A stretch of DNA of 64,000 bases from Mesorhizobium sp. WSM3859. GTDB taxonomy: Bacteria > Pseudomonadota > Alphaproteobacteria > Rhizobiales > Rhizobiaceae. This document shows positions 17,407 through 24,882 of this stretch, one piece after another (the first letter of the stretch is position 1; the number at the start of each line of letters is the position of its first letter). The notes beneath the pieces were generated by a model. The model worked only from the letters and a program-made list of their open reading frames with translations. It was not told where the DNA came from and did no database searches. The position numbers were made by a program, and so were the translations under genes. The DNA lies in the NCBI RefSeq assembly GCF_002295065.1, contig NZ_NSGG01000013.1, forward strand, positions 1 through 64,000, in the 5' to 3' direction.

Positions 17407-18138
17407 ATGGGCCTGTTTGACAGAACTCTGGAATATATAGACCAGTTGCAGAATGCTGGCACCGCGGCGGCGGTTTGCGAGAGGCTGCTGGCCGTCACTT
17501 CGAATTTTGGCCTGACCGCCCTGATGGCGGGAACTGTGCCGCAGCCCGGCACGCCACGCGGCCGGCAGAAACAGCATGTGATGCTTTGCGATTGGCCCGG
17601 CGAATGGCTGGAGCGCTACGTGGCGCGCAACTATGTCGACCACGATCCGGTCGTCAGTCACATGAAGCAGCTTCAGGCGCCGTTCCAATGGCGGGACGCG
17701 TCCAAGAACGCCGTGATCGACAAGAGCAGCGATGAGGTCATGGGCGACGCTCGCCAGTTCAAGCTGCGCGACGGCCTTGCGTTTCCGTTGGTGACGCTCG
17801 ACGGCCAGATCGTCATGGTCTCGCTGGGAGGCGAATCCGTTGAATTGTCGGATGCCGAATTCGGAATGGTGTCGCTGGCGTCGACCTATGCAATCGGCCG
17901 CGCCATGCAACTGCACACCAAGGCCGACAAGCTCGTCGACCATATAGAATTGACGGCACGTGAGCGGGAATGCCTGCAATGGGCGGCCGTTGGCAAGTCC
18001 GAATGGGAGATATCTCAAATTTTAGGCATCTCGGAACACACTTCCGAGAAACATCTTCTTAACGCCAAGAGCAAACTCGGGGCAGCCAACCGGGTTCAGG
18101 CGGTCGCGGAGGCGATTAGGCGTGGCTATATCAGCTAG
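17407..18138 (+). CDS. LuxR-family quorum-sensing regulator with autoinducer-binding domain
   Basis: 243 residues from ATG 17407, the normal LuxR length; longer in-frame starts (TTG 17266, ATG 17272) would add about 45 untypical residues. The autoinducer-binding domain shows WLERYVARNYVDHDPVVSH and PFQWRDA, with the conserved Trp/Tyr/Asp pocket residues, and the C-terminal GerE helix-turn-helix is LTARERECLQWAAVGKSEWE then ISQILGISEHTSEKHL. It is followed by a luxI gene and a crotonase gene on the same strand. Its last 26 codons and the downstream spacer are tandemly duplicated before luxI. It should bind an acyl-homoserine lactone and control the cassette. Confidence 0.9.
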   Translation: MGLFDRTLEYIDQLQNAGTAAAVCERLLAVTSNFGLTALMAGTVPQPGTPRGRQKQHVMLCDWPGEWLERYVARNYVDHDPVVSHMKQLQAPFQWRDASKNAVIDKSSDEVMGDARQFKLRDGLAFPLVTLDGQIVMVSLGGESVELSDAEFGMVSLASTYAIGRAMQLHTKADKLVDHIELTARERECLQWAAVGKSEWEISQILGISEHTSEKHLLNAKSKLGAANRVQAVAEAIRRGYIS

Positions 18139-18157
18139 GTCGGCCGTGCCGACCTAG
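18135..18157. promoter_or_regulatory. Perfect 10-bp hairpin over the luxR stop codon
   Basis: CTAGGTCGGC and GCCGACCTAG pair perfectly across CGT; the luxR stop TAG lies in the left arm. No T-run follows. The equivalent position in copy B (about 18312-18331) keeps the stem through G-U wobble pairs, which argues that the RNA structure matters. It could be an attenuating or stabilising RNA element between luxR and luxI. Confidence 0.5.
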
Positions 18158-18173
18158 AAATGTCAGCTTATCG

Positions 18174-18183
18174 ATCACGTGAT
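18174..18183. promoter_or_regulatory. Palindrome ATCACGTGAT, lux-box-like candidate (copy A)
   Basis: A perfect 10-bp palindrome at the same place in copy A as TACGCG-TT-CGCGTA in copy B. Its position 5' of a vestigial luxI start suggests a LuxR-binding site or its remnant. The sequence does not match the classical lux/tra box, so the binding is inference. Confidence 0.35.
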
Positions 18184-18232
18184 ATTTCAGAAAAACGCAG
18201 CCGAATCTCCCTCTTGGGAGAGAGCTAATGAT

Positions 18233-18413
18233 TTCTTAACGCCAAATCAAACTGGGCATCCCCAACCGTGTGCGGGCAGTCGCGGACGCCATTAGGCGTG
18301 GCTATATTAGCCAGGTCGGCCGTGCTGGCCTAAAATTCTTGCCTACGCGTTCGCGTAATATTTTCGGGAAAGCCCGGCCGTATCATCCTCTTAAGCCCAG
18401 GAGACGGCTAATG
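18233..18413 (+). repeat. Tandem duplication copy B: luxR tail remnant and spacer, ending at the luxI start codon
   Basis: The second copy of the luxR 3' end and spacer. The former luxR stop TAG is CAG here, so the remnant (AVADAIRRGYIS then QVGRAG) reads open and in frame into luxI from ATG 18270. The last bases contain the luxI ribosome binding site (AGGAG 18399-18403) and ATG 18411. Confidence 0.85.
18344..18357. promoter_or_regulatory. Palindrome TACGCG-TT-CGCGTA upstream of luxI (copy B)
   Basis: Perfect 6-bp arms, 54 bp before the luxI start, at the place corresponding to ATCACGTGAT in copy A. It is the best candidate for a regulator-binding site in front of luxI. That a dyad is kept at this site in both diverged copies, with different bases, is the main argument. 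Confidence 0.4.
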
Positions 18414-19049
18414 CTTTTCGCCCTTACCACTCAGGAATTGATGGAACGCCCCGACCTTTGGGAGGCTGTGCATCGCCTGCGCTACAAGATCTTCGTCGAG
18501 GAGATGGGATGGACCGATCTCGATCGTTCGGACCAGCTCGAGATCGACCAGTTCGACCATGACGAGGCCGAACATCACCTTGTGATCCGCAATGGCGAAC
18601 TGGCCGGCTACCAGCGCATGCTGCCGACCACTCGACCGCATCTTCTGACCGACGTGCTGTCCGATCTCTGCGAGGGGCAGTCCCCCTCGGGACCGAATGT
18701 CTGGGAGTTGACCCGCTACGCGGTGGCGCCGGGCTTTCGCGACGGCAAGCGCGGCGTCTCGACGGTCGGCACCGAATTGATCGCCGGCTTCGTCGAATGG
18801 GGACTGAAGCGCAACGTCAACCAGGTCATCATCGAGTTCGAGCCGATGTGGGTGCTCAGGGCGCTGCAGCTGCACTTCCTGGCAAAGCCGCTCGGCTACC
18901 AGCGCACCTATGGCAACCAGCAGGTCGTGGCGACGTTGCTCACCTTCACCGAGCATACGCTCGATATCGTGCGCCAGCGCCGCAACCACTTCCTGCCGGT
19001 GCTGAACCGGGGTTATCCCGGCCTGCTCGGCCTGAAGCAGGCTTCGTGA
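18411..19049 (+). CDS. Acyl-homoserine-lactone synthase (LuxI family)
   Basis: 212 residues from ATG 18411 with AGGAG seven bases upstream. LuxI-family invariants are visible in order: Arg/Phe in LRYKIFVEEMGW, the acidic set in LEIDQFDHDEA, Arg in GYQRMLPTT, and Glu-Leu-Thr-Arg in VWELTRYAVAP. It makes an acyl-HSL from S-adenosylmethionine and an acyl carrier. An in-frame start at ATG 18270 would add 47 residues copied from the luxR tail, but has no ribosome binding site and no family support. The crotonase gene follows after 10 bp, so the two are almost certainly co-transcribed. Confidence 0.92.
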   Translation: MLFALTTQELMERPDLWEAVHRLRYKIFVEEMGWTDLDRSDQLEIDQFDHDEAEHHLVIRNGELAGYQRMLPTTRPHLLTDVLSDLCEGQSPSGPNVWELTRYAVAPGFRDGKRGVSTVGTELIAGFVEWGLKRNVNQVIIEFEPMWVLRALQLHFLAKPLGYQRTYGNQQVVATLLTFTEHTLDIVRQRRNHFLPVLNRGYPGLLGLKQAS

Positions 19050-19059
19050 GGAGGCGGTC

Positions 19060-19809
19060 ATGAGCTTCCATCCCGAACCGGAACTGCGCGGCCACACGCT
19101 GGTCGTCACCGTGTCCTCGCATGACGGAAGGCCGGTGCTCGACCGGCACGCCTATGCGAGCCTTGCCAGAACCTTGCGCGAGGCGGCGGTCAATGATGAG
19201 GTCCGTGTCGTCATGCTGCGTGGCCTTGCCGGCTGTTTCTGCCTCGGCGGCGATTTCTCGGAATTCCTCGATGCCACCAAGCACCGGGAACTGATCGCCG
19301 CCGTCACCGACATGTTCCGCATGCTGGCGACCTTCCCCAAGCCGGTGCTTGCCTGCGTCGACGGCGATGCCGTCGGCGTCGGCTGCACCATCCTGTTCCA
19401 CTGCGATATGGTGATCGCCTCGAGGGGCAGCACCTTCAGGGTGCCGTTCGTCGATTTCGGCCTGGTGCCGGACGCGGCGACCAGCATCCTGGCGCCCCAG
19501 AAGCTCGGCTATGCCGGCGCCTTCCGCTTCTTCTGCCTCGGCGACACGCTCGGCGTCGAGGATGCCAAGGCGCTCGGCCTGGTCGGCGAGATCGTGACGC
19601 AAGGCAGCGCCGAAGAAGCAACGCTGACGAGGGCGAAACAGCTCGCCAAGAAGCCGGTGGCGGCATTGCTGCAGACGCGGAGCCTTCTCAAGGGCGATAC
19701 GGCGGTGTTGTGCGATCGTATCGACCACGAGATCACGCTGTTCCAGCAGGCGCTTCAGGATGACACCACGCTGAAGCGGCTGCAGCGGATAGCCCGCCTG
19801 GCCGCCTGA
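19060..19809 (+). CDS. Crotonase (enoyl-CoA hydratase/isomerase) family protein linked to luxI
   Basis: 249 residues, ATG 19060 after GAGGAGG. Crotonase fold motifs are GLAGCFCLGGDFSEF (oxyanion hole) and DAVGVGCTILFHCDMVIAS. The two glutamates used by enoyl-CoA hydratases are missing: Thr stands in GVGCTILF and Phe in FRVPFVDFGL. An acidic residue (Asp, about 138) in VPDAATSILAPQKLG aligns by eye with the catalytic Glu of delta3-delta2-enoyl-CoA isomerases of the ECI2 type. It lies 10 bp after luxI, so it may shape the acyl chain used for the signal, for example by moving or making a double bond. I recall a published three-gene LuxR-LuxI-crotonase circuit in Mesorhizobium japonicum with an unusual unsaturated signal; identity with it is not proven here. 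Confidence 0.88.
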   Translation: MSFHPEPELRGHTLVVTVSSHDGRPVLDRHAYASLARTLREAAVNDEVRVVMLRGLAGCFCLGGDFSEFLDATKHRELIAAVTDMFRMLATFPKPVLACVDGDAVGVGCTILFHCDMVIASRGSTFRVPFVDFGLVPDAATSILAPQKLGYAGAFRFFCLGDTLGVEDAKALGLVGEIVTQGSAEEATLTRAKQLAKKPVAALLQTRSLLKGDTAVLCDRIDHEITLFQQALQDDTTLKRLQRIARLAA

Positions 19810-19828
19810 GCGGCCGGCATGAAAGTCT

Positions 19829-19862
19829 CAGCGCCGCGCAAGCCGAAAGCCGCGCGGCGCTG
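19829..19862. terminator. Hairpin between the convergent crotonase and ppk2 genes
   Basis: CAGCGCCGCG (19829-19838) pairs perfectly with CGCGGCGCTG (19853-19862). No long T-run on either side, so it may be a weak bidirectional terminator or a transcript-protecting stem. Confidence 0.45.
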
Positions 19863-19929
19863 TAATTCATGCTGTTGATTGGTGTATCCGTTTTTCCGGG
19901 ACCGCCGCGCACTTCCGGGCGACATTGCG

Positions 19930-20835
19930 TCAGTCCTTCAGGAACCCAGGCCCTTCGCCGATGATCTTCTTGTCGGGCTTGCCGATGGCGTCGAGATCCC
20001 TTCCGTCATAGGGCAGCGACAGCAGGATGCGCTGGATCACCGCAAGCCGGGCACGGCGCTTGTCGTTGGCCCGCACAATGATCCAGGGCGAGAATTCCTT
20101 GTGCGTGCGCTCGATCATCTGGTCGCGCGCCTTGGTGTAGTCGTCCCATTTGCCGATGCCTGCGACGTCCATCGGTGAGAACTTCCAGTTCTTCAGCGGC
20201 GACCAGCGGCGGTCATGAAACCGCTCCAGCTGTGTTTCGCGGCCGATGTTCAACCAGAATTTGAAGAAATGGATGCCCTCGTTGCAGATCATCCGCTCGA
20301 AATGCGGCGTCTCGTCGAGGAATTTCTCGTGCTGCTCCGGCGTGCAGAACCCCATGACCGGCTCGACACCGGCGCGATTGTACCAGGAGCGGTCGAAGGT
20401 CACGAATTCTCCGGCTGTCGGGAAATGGTCGACATAGCGCTGGTAGTACCATTGTCCGGCCTCGGTCGGCGTCGGCTTGGTCAGCGCGACGTTGCGCGCC
20501 GTGCGCGGGTTCATATATTGCCGCACCACGAAGATCGTGCCGCCCTTGCCGGCCGCGTCTCTGCCTTCGAACAGCGCCATCACCCGCTTCCCGGCCGCCT
20601 GCAGCCAGGCTTGCGCCTTGACCAGTTCGATCTGCAGCCGCTCGAGTTCCTTTTCGTAATCTTCGCCTTTCATCTTCTTGTCGTAAGGATAGCCGCCGGC
20701 AGTCAGCTTGTTGTCCTCGATCCAGTCCGGCAGCACCGGATTGTCGATGTCGAACTCGCGCTCCTTGCCGCCGATCTTGATCGCGATCGGTGCCGTGGCC
20801 GGCACCGCTTCAGCCGTTTGCTTGGCTTTTTTCAT
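19930..20835 (-). CDS. ppk2: Polyphosphate kinase 2
   Basis: 301 residues, the length of single-domain PPK2. Walker A-like FEGRDAAGKGGTIFVVRQY, the lid region NVALTKPTPTEAGQWYYQRY and FDRSWYNRAGVEPVMGF are all present. PPK2 transfers phosphate between polyphosphate and nucleotides, usually making GTP or ATP. It is divergent from phoR with a 197-bp spacer, placing polyphosphate use beside phosphate sensing. Confidence 0.93.
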   Translation of the reverse strand: MKKAKQTAEAVPATAPIAIKIGGKEREFDIDNPVLPDWIEDNKLTAGGYPYDKKMKGEDYEKELERLQIELVKAQAWLQAAGKRVMALFEGRDAAGKGGTIFVVRQYMNPRTARNVALTKPTPTEAGQWYYQRYVDHFPTAGEFVTFDRSWYNRAGVEPVMGFCTPEQHEKFLDETPHFERMICNEGIHFFKFWLNIGRETQLERFHDRRWSPLKNWKFSPMDVAGIGKWDDYTKARDQMIERTHKEFSPWIIVRANDKRRARLAVIQRILLSLPYDGRDLDAIGKPDKKIIGEGPGFLKD

Positions 20836-20929
20836 CCAGACGAACCTTTCCAGTTTGCGGACTCATGCTATGGAGCCTGTGCAGCAAAGCGCCCTTCCGG
20901 GCGCAAAGACGCTGTAGCATGTTGATTTT

Positions 20930-20976
20930 GCGCATGAACCTTCGCGAAAATCGATCCTGATTTTCAGGCCATGCGC
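20930..20976. repeat. Palindromic intergenic element (Rhizobiales type)
   Basis: Outer arms GCGCATG (20930-20936) and CATGCGC (20970-20976) enclose inner arms GAAAATC and GATTTTC. The layout, an outer CATG stem with an inner A/T-rich stem, is that of a dispersed palindrome I recognise from rhizobial intergenic regions. It lies between ppk2 and phoR. Confidence 0.55.
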
Positions 20977-21032
20977 CAGGCCGGTCCGGCAGACTGCTGA
21001 CCGGTCGACGGGATGCGGGATGGCGCGGGCCT

Positions 21033-22298
21033 ATGGCTGAGACGGGCGCGGAGCAAGACAGTAAGGGACAAGCCCTGGCGGCGCGGTTGTGGCGCAATCG
21101 CTGGCTGCTTGGCGCGGGCCTTGTCGCGGTCCTTGTGGCTTATTCATTCGCAGGCGCCTCCACCTTGGTGCTGTTGCTGGCTTTGGCCCTGTTGGTATCC
21201 GCTGCGATGCTGCCCGCCGACGCTGAGCGTCAGTCGGCTGATGCGGCGGCCGCGATCGAGGCCAGCGGGCTGCAGCGGCTCTCCGGCGAATATCTGGCCG
21301 CGGCTGTCGCCGACCCGCTGATCATCCTCGACCATTCCGCCACCATCGTCCACGCCAACGCAGCCGCCTTCGCCGCCTTCGGCGGGCTGGCGCCGGGCAT
21401 GTCGTTGTCGTTGAAATTCCGCGCGCCGGAAATGCAGGCGCTGCTGGACGGCATCCTGTCGGGACAAGTCGCCGCCGATGCCGTCGACTACACCGAAAAG
21501 CTGCCGGTGGAGCGGACATACCGGGTCAGCGCGTCGACGGTCGGCCACGCTACGGGCCTCTATGTGCTGGTGTTCAAGGATCAGAGCGAGACGCGCCGCA
21601 TCGATCGCATGCGGGCCGACTTCATCGCCAATGCCAGCCATGAATTGCGCACGCCGCTCGCCTCGATCGCCGGCTTCATCGAGACGCTGCGCGGGCCGGC
21701 CCGCAACGATCCGGCGGCGCGCGACCAGTTCCTGCAGATCATGCAGAACCAGACGGGACGCATGGCCCGTCTGATCGATGATCTGCTCTCGCTCTCGCGG
21801 CTGGAGATGAAGCCTTATCTGCGGCCGGGCACGGAGGTCGATCTTCGCCAGACGATCGACAGCGTCATCGATTCGCTCGGGCCGCTGGCCGCGGAAAACG
21901 GCATCGTCATCGAGCGGGACTTCATCGATGGCTCGGTTTCCGTCCCCGGCGACCGCGACGAACTCTTCCAGGTTTTCGAGAATCTCCTGGAGAATGCCTG
22001 CAAATACGGCCAGTCAGGCGGACGCGTGACCGTCTCCATGGCACGCGTCGAGGACGGTCAGGACCCAGGTATCGACGTCACCATAAGAGACTACGGCCCG
22101 GGCATCGCCGAAGAACACATCCCGCGCATAACCGAGCGCTTCTACCGCGTCGATGTCGAAAACAGCCGCACCCATAAAGGCACCGGGCTTGGCCTTTCGA
22201 TCGTCAAGCATATATTGACCCGTCATAACGCAAGATTGTCGATCAAGTCGGAAGTCGGCAAGGGTGCGGCGTTCACGGTTCATTTGCCGGCTCGCTGA
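21033..22298 (+). CDS. phoR: PhoR-type sensor histidine kinase
   Basis: 421 residues. Two close N-terminal TM segments (about 24-58), a PAS-like domain (about 85-185, PLIILDHSATIVHANAAAF), HisKA with His203 in ANASHELRTPLASIAGFI, and HATPase motifs LLENACKYG, RDYGPGIAEEHI and GTGLGLSIVKHIL. The architecture is that of PhoR, which phosphorylates PhoB under phosphate limitation. The next gene is phoU, but no pstSCAB or phoB is present in between, unlike the common rhizobial order. The kinase family is firm; PhoR identity rests on phoU and overall resemblance. Confidence 0.85.
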   Translation: MAETGAEQDSKGQALAARLWRNRWLLGAGLVAVLVAYSFAGASTLVLLLALALLVSAAMLPADAERQSADAAAAIEASGLQRLSGEYLAAAVADPLIILDHSATIVHANAAAFAAFGGLAPGMSLSLKFRAPEMQALLDGILSGQVAADAVDYTEKLPVERTYRVSASTVGHATGLYVLVFKDQSETRRIDRMRADFIANASHELRTPLASIAGFIETLRGPARNDPAARDQFLQIMQNQTGRMARLIDDLLSLSRLEMKPYLRPGTEVDLRQTIDSVIDSLGPLAAENGIVIERDFIDGSVSVPGDRDELFQVFENLLENACKYGQSGGRVTVSMARVEDGQDPGIDVTIRDYGPGIAEEHIPRITERFYRVDVENSRTHKGTGLGLSIVKHILTRHNARLSIKSEVGKGAAFTVHLPAR

Positions 22299-22406
22299 TC
22301 GTGTACCGGTTGCCAACCGGGATTTTCTTCTTTCTGTCATGCGGTTCGCGTATCAGCGACAGATTGAGGGAACGCACCAGCCGGCAAAAACCGGGAAGGC
22401 ATATCG

Positions 22407-23129
22407 ATGCAGTCCGTCCATACTGTCAGTGCCTACGATGAAGAGCTGAAATTCCTGTCCAAGCGCATTGCGGCGATGGGTGGCCATGCCGAGCGCATGG
22501 TCGAGCAGGCTGTCGCGGCCCTTGTCAATGTCGACCATGGCCTTGCCCAGAAGGTCATCCAGGACGACGTCGTCCTCGACGAGGGACAGCGCGAGATCGA
22601 CGACAAGGCCATCGTCATCATCGCCAGGCGCCAGCCGATGGCGACGGATTTGCGTGAGATCGTCGGCGCGATCCGCATTTCGGCCGATATCGAGCGTGTC
22701 GGCGATCTTGGCAAGAACGTCGCCAAGCGGGTCGCCTCGGTCGACGGCCGCCAGCCGAACCGTCTTTTCCGCGGTATCGAGGCGCTTGCCAACCTGGCGC
22801 TGACGCAGCTTAAGGAAGTGCTCGACGTGTACGCCTCGCGCTCGGTCGAGAGGATCGGCTTCGTGCGCGACCGGGACGACCAGATCGACGCCATGTACAC
22901 CTCGCTGTTCCGCGAGCTTTTGACCTACATGATGGAGGATCCGCGCAACATCACGCCCTGCACGCATCTTCTGTTCTGCGCCAAGAATATCGAACGTATC
23001 GGCGACCATGCGACCAACATCGCCGAGACCATCTACTACATCGTCACCGGCGACCAGATGCCCGCCGACCGGCCGAAGGGCGACAAGACCGACAAGGTGG
23101 TGCTGCCCGGCGCGGTGCCGGCTAAGTGA
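22407..23129 (+). CDS. phoU: Phosphate signalling protein PhoU
   Basis: 240 residues forming two similar three-helix PhoU repeats, with conserved acidic motifs in each (ISADIERVGDLGKNVAKRV and KNIERIGDHATNIAETIYYI). PhoU links the Pst transporter to PhoR and restrains the Pho regulon; it also affects polyphosphate levels, which fits ppk2 nearby. ATG 22407 lies 108 bp after phoR. Confidence 0.95.
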   Translation: MQSVHTVSAYDEELKFLSKRIAAMGGHAERMVEQAVAALVNVDHGLAQKVIQDDVVLDEGQREIDDKAIVIIARRQPMATDLREIVGAIRISADIERVGDLGKNVAKRVASVDGRQPNRLFRGIEALANLALTQLKEVLDVYASRSVERIGFVRDRDDQIDAMYTSLFRELLTYMMEDPRNITPCTHLLFCAKNIERIGDHATNIAETIYYIVTGDQMPADRPKGDKTDKVVLPGAVPAK

Positions 23130-23216
23130 ACGGGCGCCTCTCGAACGGTTTTCTGATTTAGGCTAAGCTCTTCCAGGCAGAGCGATTTTGTCAGTCGCAG
23201 TCTCGGGAGGTTTGCG

Positions 23217-24221
23217 ATGGAACAAGTTCGGAACCTGACCCCGGCCCTAACGTCGGGCATCATTGCATCCAGCGTCTATTTGGGCGGCAAGCGTGTCGCC
23301 GACATCGCCATAGAACAGGCCGGCGAATGGGCGGCAAAGCCCGGCCATGTCGTCTGGATTGGCCTGCTCGAGCCCGACCGCAACCTTCTGCTCAGGGTGC
23401 AAGCGCAATTCCACCTGCATGACCTCGCGATCGAGGACGCCGAGCACCCGCATGCGCGCCCGAAGATCGAGCAATATGGCGATGCCCTGTTCATCGTCGC
23501 GCGCACCGCACAATTGATCGACGGTCGCGTCACCTTCGGCGAGACGCATCTGTTCGTCGGCACTGGCTACATTGTCAGCGTCCGGCACGGCCCGTCGACC
23601 TCCTACGCCGCCGTGCGCCAGCATTGGGAAAGCTGCCCGCACTCGCTGGCCAAGGGCGAAGATTTCGTCCTTTACGCCATCCTCGATTTCATCGTCGACA
23701 ACTACATGCCGGTGCTGGAGCAGATCGAGGACGAGGTCGAGGCGATCGAGGACAAGGTGCTTCTGAAGCCGATGACTGGTTCGGATATCGAGCGCCTCTA
23801 CATGCTGCGCCGCGACCTGCTGCGGCTGCGCAATGCGGCCTTGCCGCTGGTCGAGGTCTGCCGCCGGCTGACCAGCGCCGACCTGCCGCAGATCCATGCC
23901 GCCATGCATCCGCTGTTTCGCGACGTGACCGACCACATCCGCACCGTGCAGGAAAAGATCGACAGCCTGCGGGAGGTCCTCGCCTTTGCGTTCGAAGCGA
24001 GTCTGCTGGTCGGCCAGAGCCAGGAAACCGCGATCTCCAAGAAGCTCGCCTCCTGGGCCGCCATCCTGGCGGTGCCAACGGCCTTCGCCGGCATCTACGG
24101 CATGAACTTCTCCGACATGCCGGAACTGAGGATGGAATATGGCTATCCCGTCATTCTGCTGGTGATGGCCTCGATCTGCGCGTTCCTGTATTGGCGGTTC
24201 AAGAAGAACGGGTGGCTGTGA
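23217..24221 (+). CDS. corA: CorA-family magnesium/divalent cation transporter
   Basis: 334 residues, ATG 23217 after GGGAGG. A large cytoplasmic N-terminal domain is followed by two C-terminal TM helices; the hallmark GMN motif is in FAGIYGMNFSDMPEL and the second helix is YPVILLVMASICAFLYWRF. It should form a pentameric Mg2+ (or Co2+/Ni2+) channel in the inner membrane. The gene ends just before a 7-bp repeat foldback that it shares with convergent gcrA. Confidence 0.93.
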   Translation: MEQVRNLTPALTSGIIASSVYLGGKRVADIAIEQAGEWAAKPGHVVWIGLLEPDRNLLLRVQAQFHLHDLAIEDAEHPHARPKIEQYGDALFIVARTAQLIDGRVTFGETHLFVGTGYIVSVRHGPSTSYAAVRQHWESCPHSLAKGEDFVLYAILDFIVDNYMPVLEQIEDEVEAIEDKVLLKPMTGSDIERLYMLRRDLLRLRNAALPLVEVCRRLTSADLPQIHAAMHPLFRDVTDHIRTVQEKIDSLREVLAFAFEASLLVGQSQETAISKKLASWAAILAVPTAFAGIYGMNFSDMPELRMEYGYPVILLVMASICAFLYWRFKKNGWL

Positions 24222-24227
24222 AAAAGT

Positions 24228-24366
24228 GAATAGCGAATAGGGAGTAGCGAGTAGGGAACAACGGAAAAAACGGCTTGCTCCCTATCACCGAAGCCAAGCC
24301 GTTCTATTCGCTATTCGCTATTCGCTATTCGCTATTCGCTATTCGCTATTCGCTATTCGCTATTCA
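24228..24366. repeat. 7-bp tandem repeats in inverted arrangement between corA and gcrA
   Basis: Eight perfect CTATTCG units (24304-24359) and a ninth with one change (24360-24366) stand opposite four GAATAGC/GAGTAGG-type units (24228-24255), which are their reverse complement. Between them AACGGCTTG (24269-24277) pairs with CAAGCCGTT (24295-24303). The whole can fold back on itself. The last unit contains the gcrA stop codon. Spacer-free short units rule out CRISPR. Unit number is likely to vary between strains. Confidence 0.9.
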
Positions 24367-24882
24367 GCGAGCGCGGCGCCGTTCCGCCGCCGGCTGGAAC
24401 GCAACCCGGGAGTGATACTTGCAATACGGCCCCGTTTCGGCGGCGTCGTTGCCGCAGAAGCTGAAGTCTTCCGACAGCGGATCGCCGTTCGGCCATTTGC
24501 AGGTGCGTTCGGTCAGCTCGACAAGCTGCAGGTTGCGCGAGATCGGCACCACGACGTTCTCAACCGGGCGGATGTAGTGGCGAGCGACCGGCTCGGCGTC
24601 GAACTGCACCTGCAGCGCGGTGGCGCCGATAGTCGCCGTCACATGGCGCGCCGGGCTCGCGGCGCGGGCCACCGACTTCTGCATCGAGGCGCCTTGCGTC
24701 ACCTTCTTCTGGCGTGCCGGGGCAGCCGTCGCGCGGCCGCGGCCCGACAGCTTCAGGCGATGCACCTTGCCGATGACGGCATTGCGGCTCACTCCGCCAA
24801 GCTGTGCGGCAATCTGGCTTGCGCTCAGACCCTCCGACCACAATTTCCTCAGAAGTTCTACCCGCTCGTCAGTCCAGTTCAT
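24364..24882 (-). CDS. gcrA: GcrA cell-cycle regulator
   Basis: 172 residues. The N-terminus MNWTDERVELLRKLWSEGLS, with ASQIAAQLGGVSRNAVIGKV, is the GcrA DNA-binding helix-turn-helix; a basic linker and a C-terminal sigma-interacting domain (TCKWPNGDPLSEDFSFCGN) follow. GcrA binds the sigma70 holoenzyme and activates promoters carrying CcrM-methylated GANTC sites in Alphaproteobacteria. Its 3' end overlaps the 7-bp repeat cluster. Confidence 0.95.
   Translation of the reverse strand: MNWTDERVELLRKLWSEGLSASQIAAQLGGVSRNAVIGKVHRLKLSGRGRATAAPARQKKVTQGASMQKSVARAASPARHVTATIGATALQVQFDAEPVARHYIRPVENVVVPISRNLQLVELTERTCKWPNGDPLSEDFSFCGNDAAETGPYCKYHSRVAFQPAAERRRAR

Larger units (their letters stand above)
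18056..18230 (+). repeat. Tandem duplication copy A: luxR 3' end plus spacer to an ATG
   Basis: This 175-bp segment starts in the last codons of luxR and ends at ATG 18228-18230, which is followed at once by a stop (ATT TCT TAA). It matches 18233-18413 by eye at about 70 percent identity with few gaps. Shared landmarks in order are TTCTTAACGCCAA, AACCG.GT.CGGGCAGTCGCGGA-like, ATTAGGCGTGGCTATAT, AGGTCGGCCGTG, CCTCTT and GGCTAATG/AGCTAATG. It holds the hairpin at 18135-18157 and the palindrome at 18174-18183. Confidence 0.85.

Noticed and set aside
22336..22357. Pho box before phoU (CTGTCAT)
   Set aside because: Only one half-site is clear; the second half does not match at the right spacing.
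24304..24366. CRISPR-like array
   Set aside because: Units are 7 bp without spacers and no cas genes are near; it is a simple tandem repeat.
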